Assembly: GCA_964631125.1 (NCBI GenBank)
Contig: CAZVYN010000013.1
Span: 4,588 to 68,587, forward strand
DNA: 64,000 bases
Direction: 5' to 3'
DNA from: CAZVYN01 sp964631125
GTDB taxonomy: Bacteria; Eisenbacteria; RBG-16-71-46; CAIMUX01
Shown: positions 24,854 through 32,952 of the stretch, piece after piece
Layout: the number at the start of each line of letters is the position of its first letter
How positions within the stretch are numbered: position 1 is the first letter of the stretch
Notes under the pieces: generated by a model
Databases searched by the model: none
What the model was told of the DNA's origin: nothing
What the model saw: only the letters and a program-made list of their open reading frames with translations
Translations under genes and position numbers: made by a program

Positions 24854-26455
24854 ATGTCTGGACCGAGTGCGAATGACCGCGCGACGCCGCTCGATCTGAT
24901 CGTGTTGGCGGAGTTGCTGCCGGTAGCCGATCGAAGCGCTCCCGAGTATGGGCGACCGCATCGCATCGATCGCGACTCGCTCGACGGGTTTCTCGGGAGG
25001 CTGAGACCGACGGATCCGTTGGCGGAGTCGGCGGCGAAGATCTCTACGTTTCGCGAGTTCCGACCGGAGGCGATGCGGGCGCGATGGCTGGATGCGCGGG
25101 TGGCGGAGGCGCGGGCGAAGTTAGGGGCGGGGACGGCGCAGGGGGCGACGTCGACGACAGCTACGAGATCAACCGCAGCTCCGACTCCGACCGTTGCGTC
25201 TGAACCCGCGCCGGAATCTCCGCTCGCGCGCGGCTCCACCGACACGCCGCTCTTCTCCGATGATCCTCTCGCCCACCTCTTCGATCTTGTCGAGGCCGGG
25301 ACGAGCATGGGCGCCGCGCACGCTCCAGGCGCGAGCCTTGCGGATCGTTTGGTCGCGGAAGTTGTGCGATCGGTCCAGAGCCAGAAGGGTGGCGGAACGC
25401 CGAAGGCGCCGAAGAGCGCGTCGGGTTCGTCCGCGGATGATGCGCTTCGCGCCGAGATCCTGCGCGCCGCACTCGCGTCGCCGGAGTGGCGCGCGTTGGA
25501 AGGGGCGTGGCTCGCGCTGAGGACGTTGGTGCGGCGGGTCGATTTCCGCGAAGGGACGCGGCTGTTCGTCGTGCCGAGTGCGCCGGGCGCGGGGGTGCGT
25601 CATCTGCGCGCGGCGCTCGAAGGGCTTTCCGCGGATGCGGAGTCAGAGGGGCGTGTGACGGTGGCGGTGGTGGGGTGGGAGAGTGGGGCGGAGGAACGCG
25701 CTGCGTTTGGCGCAGCTGGACGGGAGTACTGGGTCCCCGTGATCTCGGCGGCTAGCTCGGAGGAGGTCGAGAGCGCAGTGCGGGAGGATCGAGTCGCGTC
25801 GTCGGACGACGCGACCTCGTGGTCCGCGGCGACCGCGCACCACTGCTTGGCGCGGCCGCTCTACGGCGCTGCGTCGGAGCCGGTGAAAGGCTTTGCATTC
25901 GAAGAGGGCGAGGGACCCACACTCCCCTGGATCCCGGCCTCGTGGCTCCTCGCCCTCGCCATTTCGCGCGCGTTCGACAATGACGGCCTCGGGACTGAGT
26001 TCACTGCGCGTCCCGGTGGCGAGATAGAGGATCTACCGCTCTCGAGCGAAGGTCCCGTCGATCGCGCGCTCCCAACAACGCAACTCGCGCAGCTTGCGCG
26101 TCGCGGATTCGCTCCGCTGGCCGCGCTCGGAGCCACCGATCGCGCCTACTTCCCGTTCGTCCCCGTCGCGGCTGGGGACGACGCGCCAGAGAATCGCCTG
26201 GCTCACCGCGTCTTGATGGCGCGAGTTCATGCGGCAGCGGTGGCGGCATGGAACTCGATCGATCGATCGCTCTCGGCGGAGCGCGCGGCGGAGCAGCTGA
26301 CTGCGGCGCTGACGCGCGCGCTGACTGATTCTGCGGGAGCGTTTGCCGCGGTGGAGAGCGTGCTGATTTCGGACCGCGGAATCGCTGTTCGCTACCGCGC
26401 GCTGCGCGGATCGCTGCGCGATTCATCGCCGTCTGGCATTCACATTCAGCACTAG
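24854..26455 (+). CDS. TssB-TssC fused sheath-like protein, paralogue A
   Basis: A 533-residue protein with ATG at 24854 and GAGG upstream. Residues about 12-90 resemble TssB: LDLIVLAELLP, then the RIDRDSLDGFLGRL segment, then ISTFREFRPEAMRARW, which parallels KFSTLKDFEPAAIARQ of the tssB gene in this window. A Thr/Ala/Pro linker follows. From about 150 it resembles TssC, most clearly EWRALEGAWLALRTLVRRVD near 210-228 (tssC here: MESAWRGLKLLVDRTNF) and FAPLAALGATDRAYFPF near 419. The canonical tssB and tssC are also present at 46-48 kb, so this is an extra and diverged single-chain version. Role in the sheath, baseplate or an effector is not known. Confidence 0.7.
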   Translation: MSGPSANDRATPLDLIVLAELLPVADRSAPEYGRPHRIDRDSLDGFLGRLRPTDPLAESAAKISTFREFRPEAMRARWLDARVAEARAKLGAGTAQGATSTTATRSTAAPTPTVASEPAPESPLARGSTDTPLFSDDPLAHLFDLVEAGTSMGAAHAPGASLADRLVAEVVRSVQSQKGGGTPKAPKSASGSSADDALRAEILRAALASPEWRALEGAWLALRTLVRRVDFREGTRLFVVPSAPGAGVRHLRAALEGLSADAESEGRVTVAVVGWESGAEERAAFGAAGREYWVPVISAASSEEVESAVREDRVASSDDATSWSAATAHHCLARPLYGAASEPVKGFAFEEGEGPTLPWIPASWLLALAISRAFDNDGLGTEFTARPGGEIEDLPLSSEGPVDRALPTTQLAQLARRGFAPLAALGATDRAYFPFVPVAAGDDAPENRLAHRVLMARVHAAAVAAWNSIDRSLSAERAAEQLTAALTRALTDSAGAFAAVESVLISDRGIAVRYRALRGSLRDSSPSGIHIQH

Positions 26456-26691
26456 GTATCTCCGAAACGGACACTCGTCCCGCGTGATGCCTTTCGGTGA
26501 CGCCTTCTAGCGATATGGTTCCAGCTGCGGTTGCCTGAGGCTCGGCGTTGCGTTCACAACCGCGCAACGCGAGCGATCCTCGAGATCCTGGAAGAGCCGT
26601 CGCTGCTCGTGAAACCGCAGGCGGGTCGCCTCCGGCGTAAGGCATGACCGCGGGCCCGTGGCGCCCTTCGGGTGCCCATTTCGACAGCTGC

Positions 26692-26723
26692 CTGTCCGAA
26701 AAACGTGCTAGTATTTCGGACAG
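26692..26723. promoter_or_regulatory. Inverted-repeat operator upstream of AbiE-type toxin-antitoxin
   Basis: Arms 26692-26701 (ctgtccgaaa) and 26714-26723 (tttcggacag) are perfect complements separated by 12 bases. A -10-like tagtat begins inside the spacer at 26709. AbiEi antitoxins are known to repress their own operon by binding inverted repeats, so this is the likely autoregulatory site. The gap 26456-26751 holds no supported gene. Confidence 0.65.
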
Positions 26724-26751
26724 TATCGGAGTGGAGTATTCGCCTATCATT

Positions 26752-27414
26752 ATGTTACATAGCATGTTACAGCTAAGCATCGATGCGCGACTAACCCGCA
26801 GGGTCCAACGCAGCCCGAGAGGCGCTGTCTTCACGCCTGCCATGTTCGCAGGGTTGGGGAGCCGCGCCGCGATCGACAAGGCGCTGCAACGGCTGGCGGC
26901 GAGGGGCAAGCTACGTCGCCTCTCACGCGGACTGTACGACAAGCCCCGACAGGACGAACTCCTCGGTGTGCTGTGGCCCTCGGTGGACGCGGTGATCCGA
27001 GCGATCGTGGGCAAGGACAAGTTACGGGTGCAACCCAGTGGCGTGTACGCGGCGAACCTACTTGGCCTGTCGGAGCAAGTGCCGGCCCGAGTCGTGCTTC
27101 TCACCGACGGCGCCAGCCGATCGATCGCCGCCGGTCCGATGCGAATCCAACTCAAGCGCACGTCTCCGCGAAACATGGCGGCAGCCGGTCGGTTGAGCGG
27201 CCTCGTGATTCAGGCCTTGAAGAGCCTAGGGCCAGAGCACGTCACGCCGGAACGACTGGCTCACCTGCGGAACACGTTGCCCGCCACCGAGCGCGCCCGA
27301 TTGTTGACCGACTTGGACCTGGCCCCCGGGTGGATGCGGCCGATGCTATGTGAGCTTGCGCAGACCAAGCCGAAAGCAAGGCGCGGCAAGTCAACGAAGA
27401 GATCCGAGGCGTGA
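26752..27414 (+). CDS. AbiEi-type (DUF6088) antitoxin / transcriptional regulator
   Basis: A 220-residue protein. The ATG at 26752 is chosen because translation from further upstream would cross the operator; an ATG at 26764 is also possible. The N-terminus reads FTPAMFAGLGSRAAIDKALQ and then LAARGKLRRLSRGLYDKPR, a winged-helix pattern typical of AbiEi/DUF6088. The rest matches the family's antitoxin domain (LRVQPSGVYAANLLGLSEQV). It overlaps the toxin gene by four bases (GTGA). The DNA around its start is AT-richer than its neighbours, which suggests acquisition by transfer. Confidence 0.88.
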   Translation: MLHSMLQLSIDARLTRRVQRSPRGAVFTPAMFAGLGSRAAIDKALQRLAARGKLRRLSRGLYDKPRQDELLGVLWPSVDAVIRAIVGKDKLRVQPSGVYAANLLGLSEQVPARVVLLTDGASRSIAAGPMRIQLKRTSPRNMAAAGRLSGLVIQALKSLGPEHVTPERLAHLRNTLPATERARLLTDLDLAPGWMRPMLCELAQTKPKARRGKSTKRSEA

Positions 27415-28439
27415 CTTCACTGCAGTTCCTCGCGCTGCCGCGAGAGCGCCGCACGCTTACGTTCGAGCAGGCCGCCACTCGACGAGCGGTAGATGCCGTG
27501 ATCATCGAAAAGGACTTCTGGGTGTGCTGGCTCCTCCACACGCTCGCTTCGATTCCCTCATTGGCTCCCCACCTGGTGCTGAAGGGAGGGACGTCCCTCT
27601 CCAAAGTGTTCGGGGTGATCGATCGGTTCTCGGAGGATGTAGACCTGTCGGTGTCCCCCGCTTTCGTTGGCGCGGATGCGAGCGGATTCGATGCTCTACC
27701 CAGCCAGACCAAGCGCGATGCTGCGACGAAGGAGATGCAACGACTCTGTGGAGTCAGCGCCCGAGAGACAATATCGCCGCTGCTCGAGGCGGCCATCCGC
27801 GACGCGCTCGGCTCGCCGCCGGGCGGCGAATGGCTGAGCTACGAAGACGACCAGCACACCCATCAGCCGATCCTCCATTTCCAATACCCGACCACAAGAG
27901 CAACGGGGTTGAGCTATGTGCGGCGAGCCGTGAAGCTGGAACTGGGCTCGCTCACCGACCAGCAGCCGGTCGGCCGCTATGCGATCCGGCCCTGGGTGGC
28001 CGAGGAATTCCCGTCGCTGTTCTCGGACTGGCGCTGTGAGGTCATCGCGCTCGACCTGGCGCGCACCTTCTGGGAGAAGGCGACAATTCTCCACGCTGAG
28101 TACTATCGTCCGCAGAGTCTTCCGATCCCGGACCGGTACGCGCGACACTATTCAGACCTGACGCGCCTGCTGGAGCATCCGAGTGCGGCGGCGTTCGCCG
28201 CGGACAAAGTGCTATGTGCCCGTGTTGTTGAGTGGAAGAGCCGGGTGTTCCCGCGGGGGTGGGCGCGGTACGACCTCGCGCAACACGGCACTATCAGGCT
28301 CGCCCCCCCGGGTCCTCGGCAGGTCTCGTTGGCGAGCGACTACAGGGCGATGCGACCCATGTTTCTCAGTGAGCCGCCGCCGTTCGAGACGGTGATGTCG
28401 CAACTGTCTGACGCGGAACGGGCGATCAATTCGCTCTGA
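27411..28439 (+). CDS. AbiEii/AbiGii-family nucleotidyltransferase toxin
   Basis: A 342-residue protein starting at GTG 27411, coupled to the antitoxin by a 4-base overlap. It has the nucleotidyltransferase core of type IV AbiE toxins: EKDFWVCWLLH near 33-43, LKGGTSLSKVF near 57-67 and DRFSEDVDLSV near 70-80. The GG-S and D-x-D residues needed for nucleotide and metal binding are intact. A helical C-terminal region follows with ALDLARTFWEKATILHAEYY. Family members block growth, some by modifying tRNA acceptor ends, and protect populations from phage. The pair sits between two T6SS sheath-like genes of the same direction. Confidence 0.9.
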   Translation: MTSLQFLALPRERRTLTFEQAATRRAVDAVIIEKDFWVCWLLHTLASIPSLAPHLVLKGGTSLSKVFGVIDRFSEDVDLSVSPAFVGADASGFDALPSQTKRDAATKEMQRLCGVSARETISPLLEAAIRDALGSPPGGEWLSYEDDQHTHQPILHFQYPTTRATGLSYVRRAVKLELGSLTDQQPVGRYAIRPWVAEEFPSLFSDWRCEVIALDLARTFWEKATILHAEYYRPQSLPIPDRYARHYSDLTRLLEHPSAAAFAADKVLCARVVEWKSRVFPRGWARYDLAQHGTIRLAPPGPRQVSLASDYRAMRPMFLSEPPPFETVMSQLSDAERAINSL

Positions 28440-28647
28440 ACGCCTCGATCGCGACGGAAAGCCGCGCATCGCTCTCGCGTCCTGCACGCATCCTCGGTTG
28501 CCCTTCGGCTTCGAGGCTGTCCGCAGAGACGTTGTGACAGTAAGTTGACAGCCGAGTTCGAAGCGGCTGTCTCGACGGCCGGCAAGAGGTGACGTCGCGG
28601 AGCGTCCGAGACGAGTCGCCCGAGCAGATGACCCCGAGGAGAACGAG

Positions 28648-30072
28648 ATGAGTGCGCTTGTGACGCCGTGGCGGATTCTGGTCGTGGCTGACTTCGGTGT
28701 GGGGGAAGCTCCGGCCGTGCAAGTGACGCCGGACGCGATCTGGCCGAAGGGGTGGAAGGCGGCGGCGAGCGTCTCGGTGAAGGCGCCTGGGAAGAGTGCG
28801 GCGAGCAAAACGGAGCTTTGGTTCGAGTCGTTGGAGGACTTCGGGCCGACGAAGGTCGGGGGCGCGCTCGGGGGCGCGACCGGCGGCGCTGGATCGCCCG
28901 AGTTGGATTTTGCGCTCCACTCGCCGGCGCTGCAGAAGATCGAAGCGGCCTGGCGCGGGCTCGCCTTCCTCCTCGCGGGAATGAATGCAGGCGCGACCAC
29001 AGGGGCCGTCGGGAACGCGCCGATCGAGATCTGGCTGCTCCCGGCAACGCGCGAGACGCTCGGCGCGCGGGTGCGCACGCAGGTGTTCGAGGCCGCCGCC
29101 CAGTCGGGACAGGATCCCGACTGGAGCGCGGTGCTGCTCGATTTCGAGTTCTCGCACAAGGCCGGCGACCTGGCGCTACTGCAAGACCTGGCCGGAATGG
29201 CGAAGGTGCTGCAGACGCCGTTCATCGCGGGCGCCTCCCCCGGATTCTTCGATCTGCGGTACTTCGCGCATGTCGCTGCGTTGCCCTCCGCGCTCGATCG
29301 ATTGAACTCGACCGCGCACCAGCCGTGGCGCGCCTTCCAAGCCGATGAGAACGCGCGTTGGATCGCGCTCGCCTTCGGCCGGTTCCTCCTGCGCAGGCCA
29401 TACGTGACGGAAGACGACTACGCCGAGTCGGCGGAAGAAGCGAAGCCGGAGAGCTACCTCTGGGGCGGCGGCGTCTGGGCGATCGGCCTGGCCGTCGTGC
29501 GGAGCGTCGCGAAGCACGGCCACGCGCTCGATCTCGCCGGCAGCAGCGGCGGCGCGTTCCCTGGCCTGCCCACGCGCACCTATCCCCACTCCAGCGGCGA
29601 GAACGTCGACTTCTCGACCGAGGCGCCGCTCGACGACATGCGCGCCCTCGAGTTCGTCCGCGCCGGCTTCACACCGCTCGTTGGCCGACTGCGCGGCGAT
29701 GTCGCGGTGATCCCGATGACCGTGACTGTCTTCAGGATGCAGCCGGGCAAACTCACGCTGGAGGCGACAGTCGCGTATCAGGTGACGGCGGGGAGATTGG
29801 CGCGAGTCTGCGGAAAGTTGATGGACGAAGCGCCAGCGGGTTCCGCGGAGTCACGCGCGGAATTCTTCGCGCGGGGATTGCGCGCGCACTTGGGGCCGCT
29901 CGCCGGAGAGACCGACGCGGCGCGGGCGGAGGCGGTGCGTGTGACGGTGATTCCGGCGACCGCAGGAGGCGCCGGAGTCGAAGCGACTCCGGCGCTACTG
30001 GAAATCGCGATTCGTTGCGCCGTCCCGCTGGAGGGAAAGCCGTTGGAGTTCGGGTTCATGCTGCCGGTTTGA
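28648..30072 (+). CDS. TssB-TssC fused sheath-like protein, paralogue B
   Basis: A 474-residue protein starting at ATG 28648 with GAGGAGA upstream. The N-terminal 80 residues resemble TssB (WRILVVADFGVGEA, then ELWFESLEDFGPTKV). From about 90 the chain follows TssC block by block: LQKIEAAWRGLAFLLAG (tssC here: VQKMESAWRGLKLLVDR), WSAVLLDFEFSHKAGDLALL (tssC: YGAIIANYEFSAHPQDMKLL), PFIAGASPGFF (tssC: PFITAAGAQFF), WRAFQADENARWIALAFGRF, YLWGGGVWAIGL and RAGFTPLVGRLRGD. This is a strong similarity over the whole length. Its stop codon abuts the stop of the T6SS operon's last gene without any gap. Function is unknown. Confidence 0.82.
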   Translation: MSALVTPWRILVVADFGVGEAPAVQVTPDAIWPKGWKAAASVSVKAPGKSAASKTELWFESLEDFGPTKVGGALGGATGGAGSPELDFALHSPALQKIEAAWRGLAFLLAGMNAGATTGAVGNAPIEIWLLPATRETLGARVRTQVFEAAAQSGQDPDWSAVLLDFEFSHKAGDLALLQDLAGMAKVLQTPFIAGASPGFFDLRYFAHVAALPSALDRLNSTAHQPWRAFQADENARWIALAFGRFLLRRPYVTEDDYAESAEEAKPESYLWGGGVWAIGLAVVRSVAKHGHALDLAGSSGGAFPGLPTRTYPHSSGENVDFSTEAPLDDMRALEFVRAGFTPLVGRLRGDVAVIPMTVTVFRMQPGKLTLEATVAYQVTAGRLARVCGKLMDEAPAGSAESRAEFFARGLRAHLGPLAGETDAARAEAVRVTVIPATAGGAGVEATPALLEIAIRCAVPLEGKPLEFGFMLPV

Positions 30073-30507
30073 TCAGGGCGTCGGACGGAGTTCCACCGGC
30101 GCGGACTTCCAAGGGCCGAGAACGGCAACGATGTCGCAGAATTGACCCCGATCGTTGCTCATCCGACAGCAGTCCTCGAGGACAACGTTGAACCATCCTT
30201 CGATGTCGCCGGTCGGAGGCTCCTCGCCCGCGAAGACCGCGGCTTCTCCGCCGGGACGGCCGATCCAGGCGGTGACTACTTCTCGACCCAAGACGAAGAG
30301 AAAGACGCGCGGGCGCAGCGGTCCCGGGGCGAGGGTGGCGCGATCTTCCGCGGTCACACGATAGGCGCCTCGCACGATCGTGCCTTTCGGCGACGAGCCG
30401 CTGAGTGCGAGCGCCACGGCCGAACCGGCGCCCGCCTTACCTGGAACTCGAGGCGGCAGCGGAGGCGATTGATCGTTCCGCTCGAACGATGGGTAGCTCT
30501 CGCTCAC
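30073..30507 (-). CDS. Unknown 144-aa protein downstream of the metallopeptidase; possible immunity or chaperone
   Basis: GTG start at 30505-30507 with GGAGGGG just before it and a GTGA overlap with the preceding gene. Residues 35-144 form one compact beta-rich domain with RPRVFLFVLGREVVTAWIG and GWFNVVLEDCCRM. There is no signal peptide or membrane helix, so it should be cytoplasmic. I recognise no family. It is the last gene of the effector module; its partner could be the metallopeptidase (immunity) or the sheath machinery. Confidence 0.6.
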   Translation of the reverse strand: MSESYPSFERNDQSPPLPPRVPGKAGAGSAVALALSGSSPKGTIVRGAYRVTAEDRATLAPGPLRPRVFLFVLGREVVTAWIGRPGGEAAVFAGEEPPTGDIEGWFNVVLEDCCRMSNDRGQFCDIVAVLGPWKSAPVELRPTP

Positions 30508-31028
30508 TTCCCCTCCGGGGTCAGCTCGACCCGCACCGTGTTGGAGAGCAGTCCCGACCACGCGACGAACGCGTAGAAGACGCCGGGGCCGATCGGGAGC
30601 GCCACCTGCTCACGCAGATCGATGTTCCGGAATCCGCCGACGCTGTCCGGCTCTTCCAGGGGCATCGCGTCGTCCTCTTCGTCTCGCGGCATGTCCGAGA
30701 AATCGACCGGAGGACCGGGCGGCGGCGCCGGCATCACACCCATCGCTCCGACGATCGCGTAGAGCCCGTCTTCGCGATAGACGACGAGCGAAACCTTCTC
30801 CCAATCGACGCCCCCGAGCCGGGACCGCGTCTCCGCCTGCATCTGGTAGCTGCAACAGAGCGGGACGATCGCGCCGGCCGCCGCGCGCGCGCGCTTCGGC
30901 GCCGAGAGTTTCAGGCCGTCCTCTTGGGGCGAAAATGCCGGCGAGGCCGCGTGCGGCCCGAAGTCAGGCCTGACGTCGCGGAAGGCGTCGTCCGGGAGCG
31001 CTTGGTCGGTGTCTTCGGTCTCGGGCAT
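30504..31028 (-). CDS. Unknown 174-aa protein downstream of the metallopeptidase
   Basis: It starts at ATG 31026-31028, 19 bases after the metallopeptidase stop. The N-terminal 30 residues are acidic and disordered. A middle region holds IVPLCCSYQM and WEKVSLVVYREDGLYAIVGAM, and a Pro- and Asp-rich loop (MPAPPPGPPVDFSDM) separates it from a C-terminal beta region (FYAFVAWSGLLSNTVRVEL). No family recognised and no export signal. Coupled by GTGA overlap to the next gene, so these two may act together. Position after a peptidase effector candidate makes immunity or delivery help plausible, not shown. Confidence 0.62.
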   Translation of the reverse strand: MPETEDTDQALPDDAFRDVRPDFGPHAASPAFSPQEDGLKLSAPKRARAAAGAIVPLCCSYQMQAETRSRLGGVDWEKVSLVVYREDGLYAIVGAMGVMPAPPPGPPVDFSDMPRDEEDDAMPLEEPDSVGGFRNIDLREQVALPIGPGVFYAFVAWSGLLSNTVRVELTPEGK

Positions 31029-31047
31029 CTACATGGGTCTCCGCTGC

Positions 31048-32388
31048 TCAGCCGAGCTTGGTCAGATCTCTTCGCTTCAGCATCTCGGTGCAATCGGCGC
31101 AGAACGTGGTCGGACTCGCCTTGTGCAACAGGCCGCACATCACACAGCTTCCTCCGTACCACTGCGTCGCCGTCTTGGTCGCGCCTTTACCGCAGTGGTT
31201 ACCGACCCCGCCGTTGCCGACATACCAGTCGGCGTAGTCGGGAGCGCTGGTCTCGGCGCCGGTCGTGGCGTCGTAAGTCGGATTCTTCTGCACGACCAAC
31301 CCCAAGAGATGCCCGACCTCGTGCAACGTGACGCAGAGCGACCGCGCCGCATCGGCCTTCTGGTACTTCTGGTCCCGCAGGCTGGAGACGCACACGCGCA
31401 GCGACTTCGCCGCCTGCCCGAGCGGGTTCGATTCGATGATCCGCACTCGGAGTGTGATCTCGAGCGTCACCCCTTCGTCCCGGATCCACTCCGCAATCCG
31501 GCTGCCGTATTTCCCCAGCTCGATGATGACCTCTGCGCTCGCTCTGCCTTCCGGGTGCCTGTATCCGCTGCGTGACTTGCGCGTGATCCGCCGGACCCTC
31601 GTGTCGTTCAGATCGTGCGCAACGTCGCCGTTCGGCTGGAGCATGCGGATGCGTCCCTGCAGCCAGCTCGTGTCATCGGGCCAGGTGAGCTGGCCGTCGA
31701 GTTTGAACCGCACATTTCCGCTGGAGGAGACCGCCTTGCCGACGAGCGTCTTCGTGATCGTCTTCCAGGCGTCGACCAGGATGCGGTCGACGTAGAGGAG
31801 CTGCATCGTCAGCGGCCGCTTCTCGGCATCGGGGGGCGCGATCTGTTTCCTCGCATCGTCCAGGATGTCGAGCATCGTCTTGATGATCGGCGCCGCCGTG
31901 AGATCGGCCGCGCCTCCGAGCACGTCCATCTCGATGAAATGCGATTCCAGGATGCCTTGGATCTGGCCATGCACGCTTCCCTTGCAGCCGGGCATCGCGC
32001 CGACCTGCATGTAGATCCGCCGCCACACCGTCACCTGGTCGGGCTCGGTCGCGGGCATCGCGCCCGAGCCGTCCTTGATCGCCCCCGCTTTGAACTTGAA
32101 GGTGTCGCCGCCCGCGATCGAGACGCGCAGGCCGGTCCAGGCGCGCTTATTCCTGTCGACCAGCCCGAACGCGCGGTTCGGCGGTGTCAGATGGGCGCCG
32201 GTCTGCCGGGCGTCGGCGGAGAGTTTGGTCAACGGCATGTTGCCGCCCCCGGGCTCCACGAAGAACCAGACCGGCGAGCCCCGGGCAGCCCCGGGCAGCG
32301 CCTCGGAAACGTCCACGACGATGAAGACCAGCCGCCCATGATTCTTCTCCGGGTCGCACGGCAAGTTGACGTATTGGTCGATCGGCAT
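31048..32388 (-). CDS. HExxH zinc metallopeptidase, candidate T6SS effector
   Basis: A 446-residue protein without signal peptide. The N-terminal 130 residues are beta-rich, and the middle part is mixed. The catalytic motif HEVGHLLG lies at 356-363. The metzincin third histidine (HExxHxxGxxH) is not at its usual place, but His398 in GNHCG could serve. The C-terminus carries two CxxC pairs (C415/C418 and C430/C433), a zinc-ribbon-like unit. It is directly downstream of a PAAR-like DUF4150 gene and upstream of two small unknown genes, the classic place for a T6SS cargo effector and its immunity gene. A peptidase role is inferred from the motif; the target is unknown. Confidence 0.75.
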   Translation of the reverse strand: MPIDQYVNLPCDPEKNHGRLVFIVVDVSEALPGAARGSPVWFFVEPGGGNMPLTKLSADARQTGAHLTPPNRAFGLVDRNKRAWTGLRVSIAGGDTFKFKAGAIKDGSGAMPATEPDQVTVWRRIYMQVGAMPGCKGSVHGQIQGILESHFIEMDVLGGAADLTAAPIIKTMLDILDDARKQIAPPDAEKRPLTMQLLYVDRILVDAWKTITKTLVGKAVSSSGNVRFKLDGQLTWPDDTSWLQGRIRMLQPNGDVAHDLNDTRVRRITRKSRSGYRHPEGRASAEVIIELGKYGSRIAEWIRDEGVTLEITLRVRIIESNPLGQAAKSLRVCVSSLRDQKYQKADAARSLCVTLHEVGHLLGLVVQKNPTYDATTGAETSAPDYADWYVGNGGVGNHCGKGATKTATQWYGGSCVMCGLLHKASPTTFCADCTEMLKRRDLTKLG

Positions 32389-32411
32389 GCTCTCTCCCTC
32401 GCGACTCTCGG

Positions 32412-32900
32412 CTACTTCTTCGAAACCGCGGTGACGCTCCAGTCACCCGTCGGCGCCGGCAGGATCGGCAAGAGGATCGCCGGCGGTTGCAGCTCGGGCG
32501 CCGGCGGCGTGTTGGGCGGCTTCGATGACATTTCATTACCGAACATCGGGTCGAGCTGCCGGCAGACCATCTTCCCGTCCATCTTGACGTCGAAGGAGAA
32601 GCTGACGAACTCGGCCTTGCCTTTGATCTTGTGACTGACCACACCCTGAGCGCTCCCGGCCTCGTCGCCGGACGACATCTTGAACTTCGAGTCCTGGAGC
32701 ATGACGGGGTTGCCGTCGCACTTGACCGTACTGGAGCCGTCGGACGTGTCGCTCGACATCGAGATGTTCGGATAAGGGATCGGGATCGGCGCCGGCGCGG
32801 GCGGCGCGGGCGTGAGGCAGACGTCGGGGAAGAGCATCAGCGTGCCCGAACTCGAGGCGTGGACGACGGTCATGAAGTTGACGATCACGGTCGCGGGCAT
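32412..32900 (-). CDS. PAAR-like DUF4150 protein, T6SS spike tip
   Basis: A 162-residue protein starting at ATG 32898-32900 with GAGAGGA upstream. It opens with VIVNFMTVVHASSSGTLMLF and continues with FPDVCLTPAPPAPAPIPIPY and YPNISMSSD, the usual DUF4150 opening with a Pro-rich turn followed by an N-I-S motif. Further beta strands follow (GNPVMLQDSKFKMSSGDEAG). DUF4150 proteins cap the VgrG trimer and connect effectors to it. It lies directly before the metallopeptidase gene and after the DUF2169/ketosynthase pair, which fits effector loading. No C-terminal toxin domain is fused. Confidence 0.85.
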   Translation of the reverse strand: MPATVIVNFMTVVHASSSGTLMLFPDVCLTPAPPAPAPIPIPYPNISMSSDTSDGSSTVKCDGNPVMLQDSKFKMSSGDEAGSAQGVVSHKIKGKAEFVSFSFDVKMDGKMVCRQLDPMFGNEMSSKPPNTPPAPELQPPAILLPILPAPTGDWSVTAVSKK

Positions 32901-32952
32901 CGAAGTTCCTCTCTCTCTGTCGGCTCTCGGCTGTCGGCTCTCGGCCCTCGGC

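Noticed and set aside
26456..26640. Possible insertion-sequence remnant (a 46-codon open stretch ending near 26644)
   Set aside because: No start codon, no terminal inverted repeats and no transposase motif that I can name; left as unassigned spacer.
31048..32388. Calling the metallopeptidase a true metzincin
   Set aside because: The third His of HExxHxxGxxH is replaced by Val, so only the HExxH class is supported.
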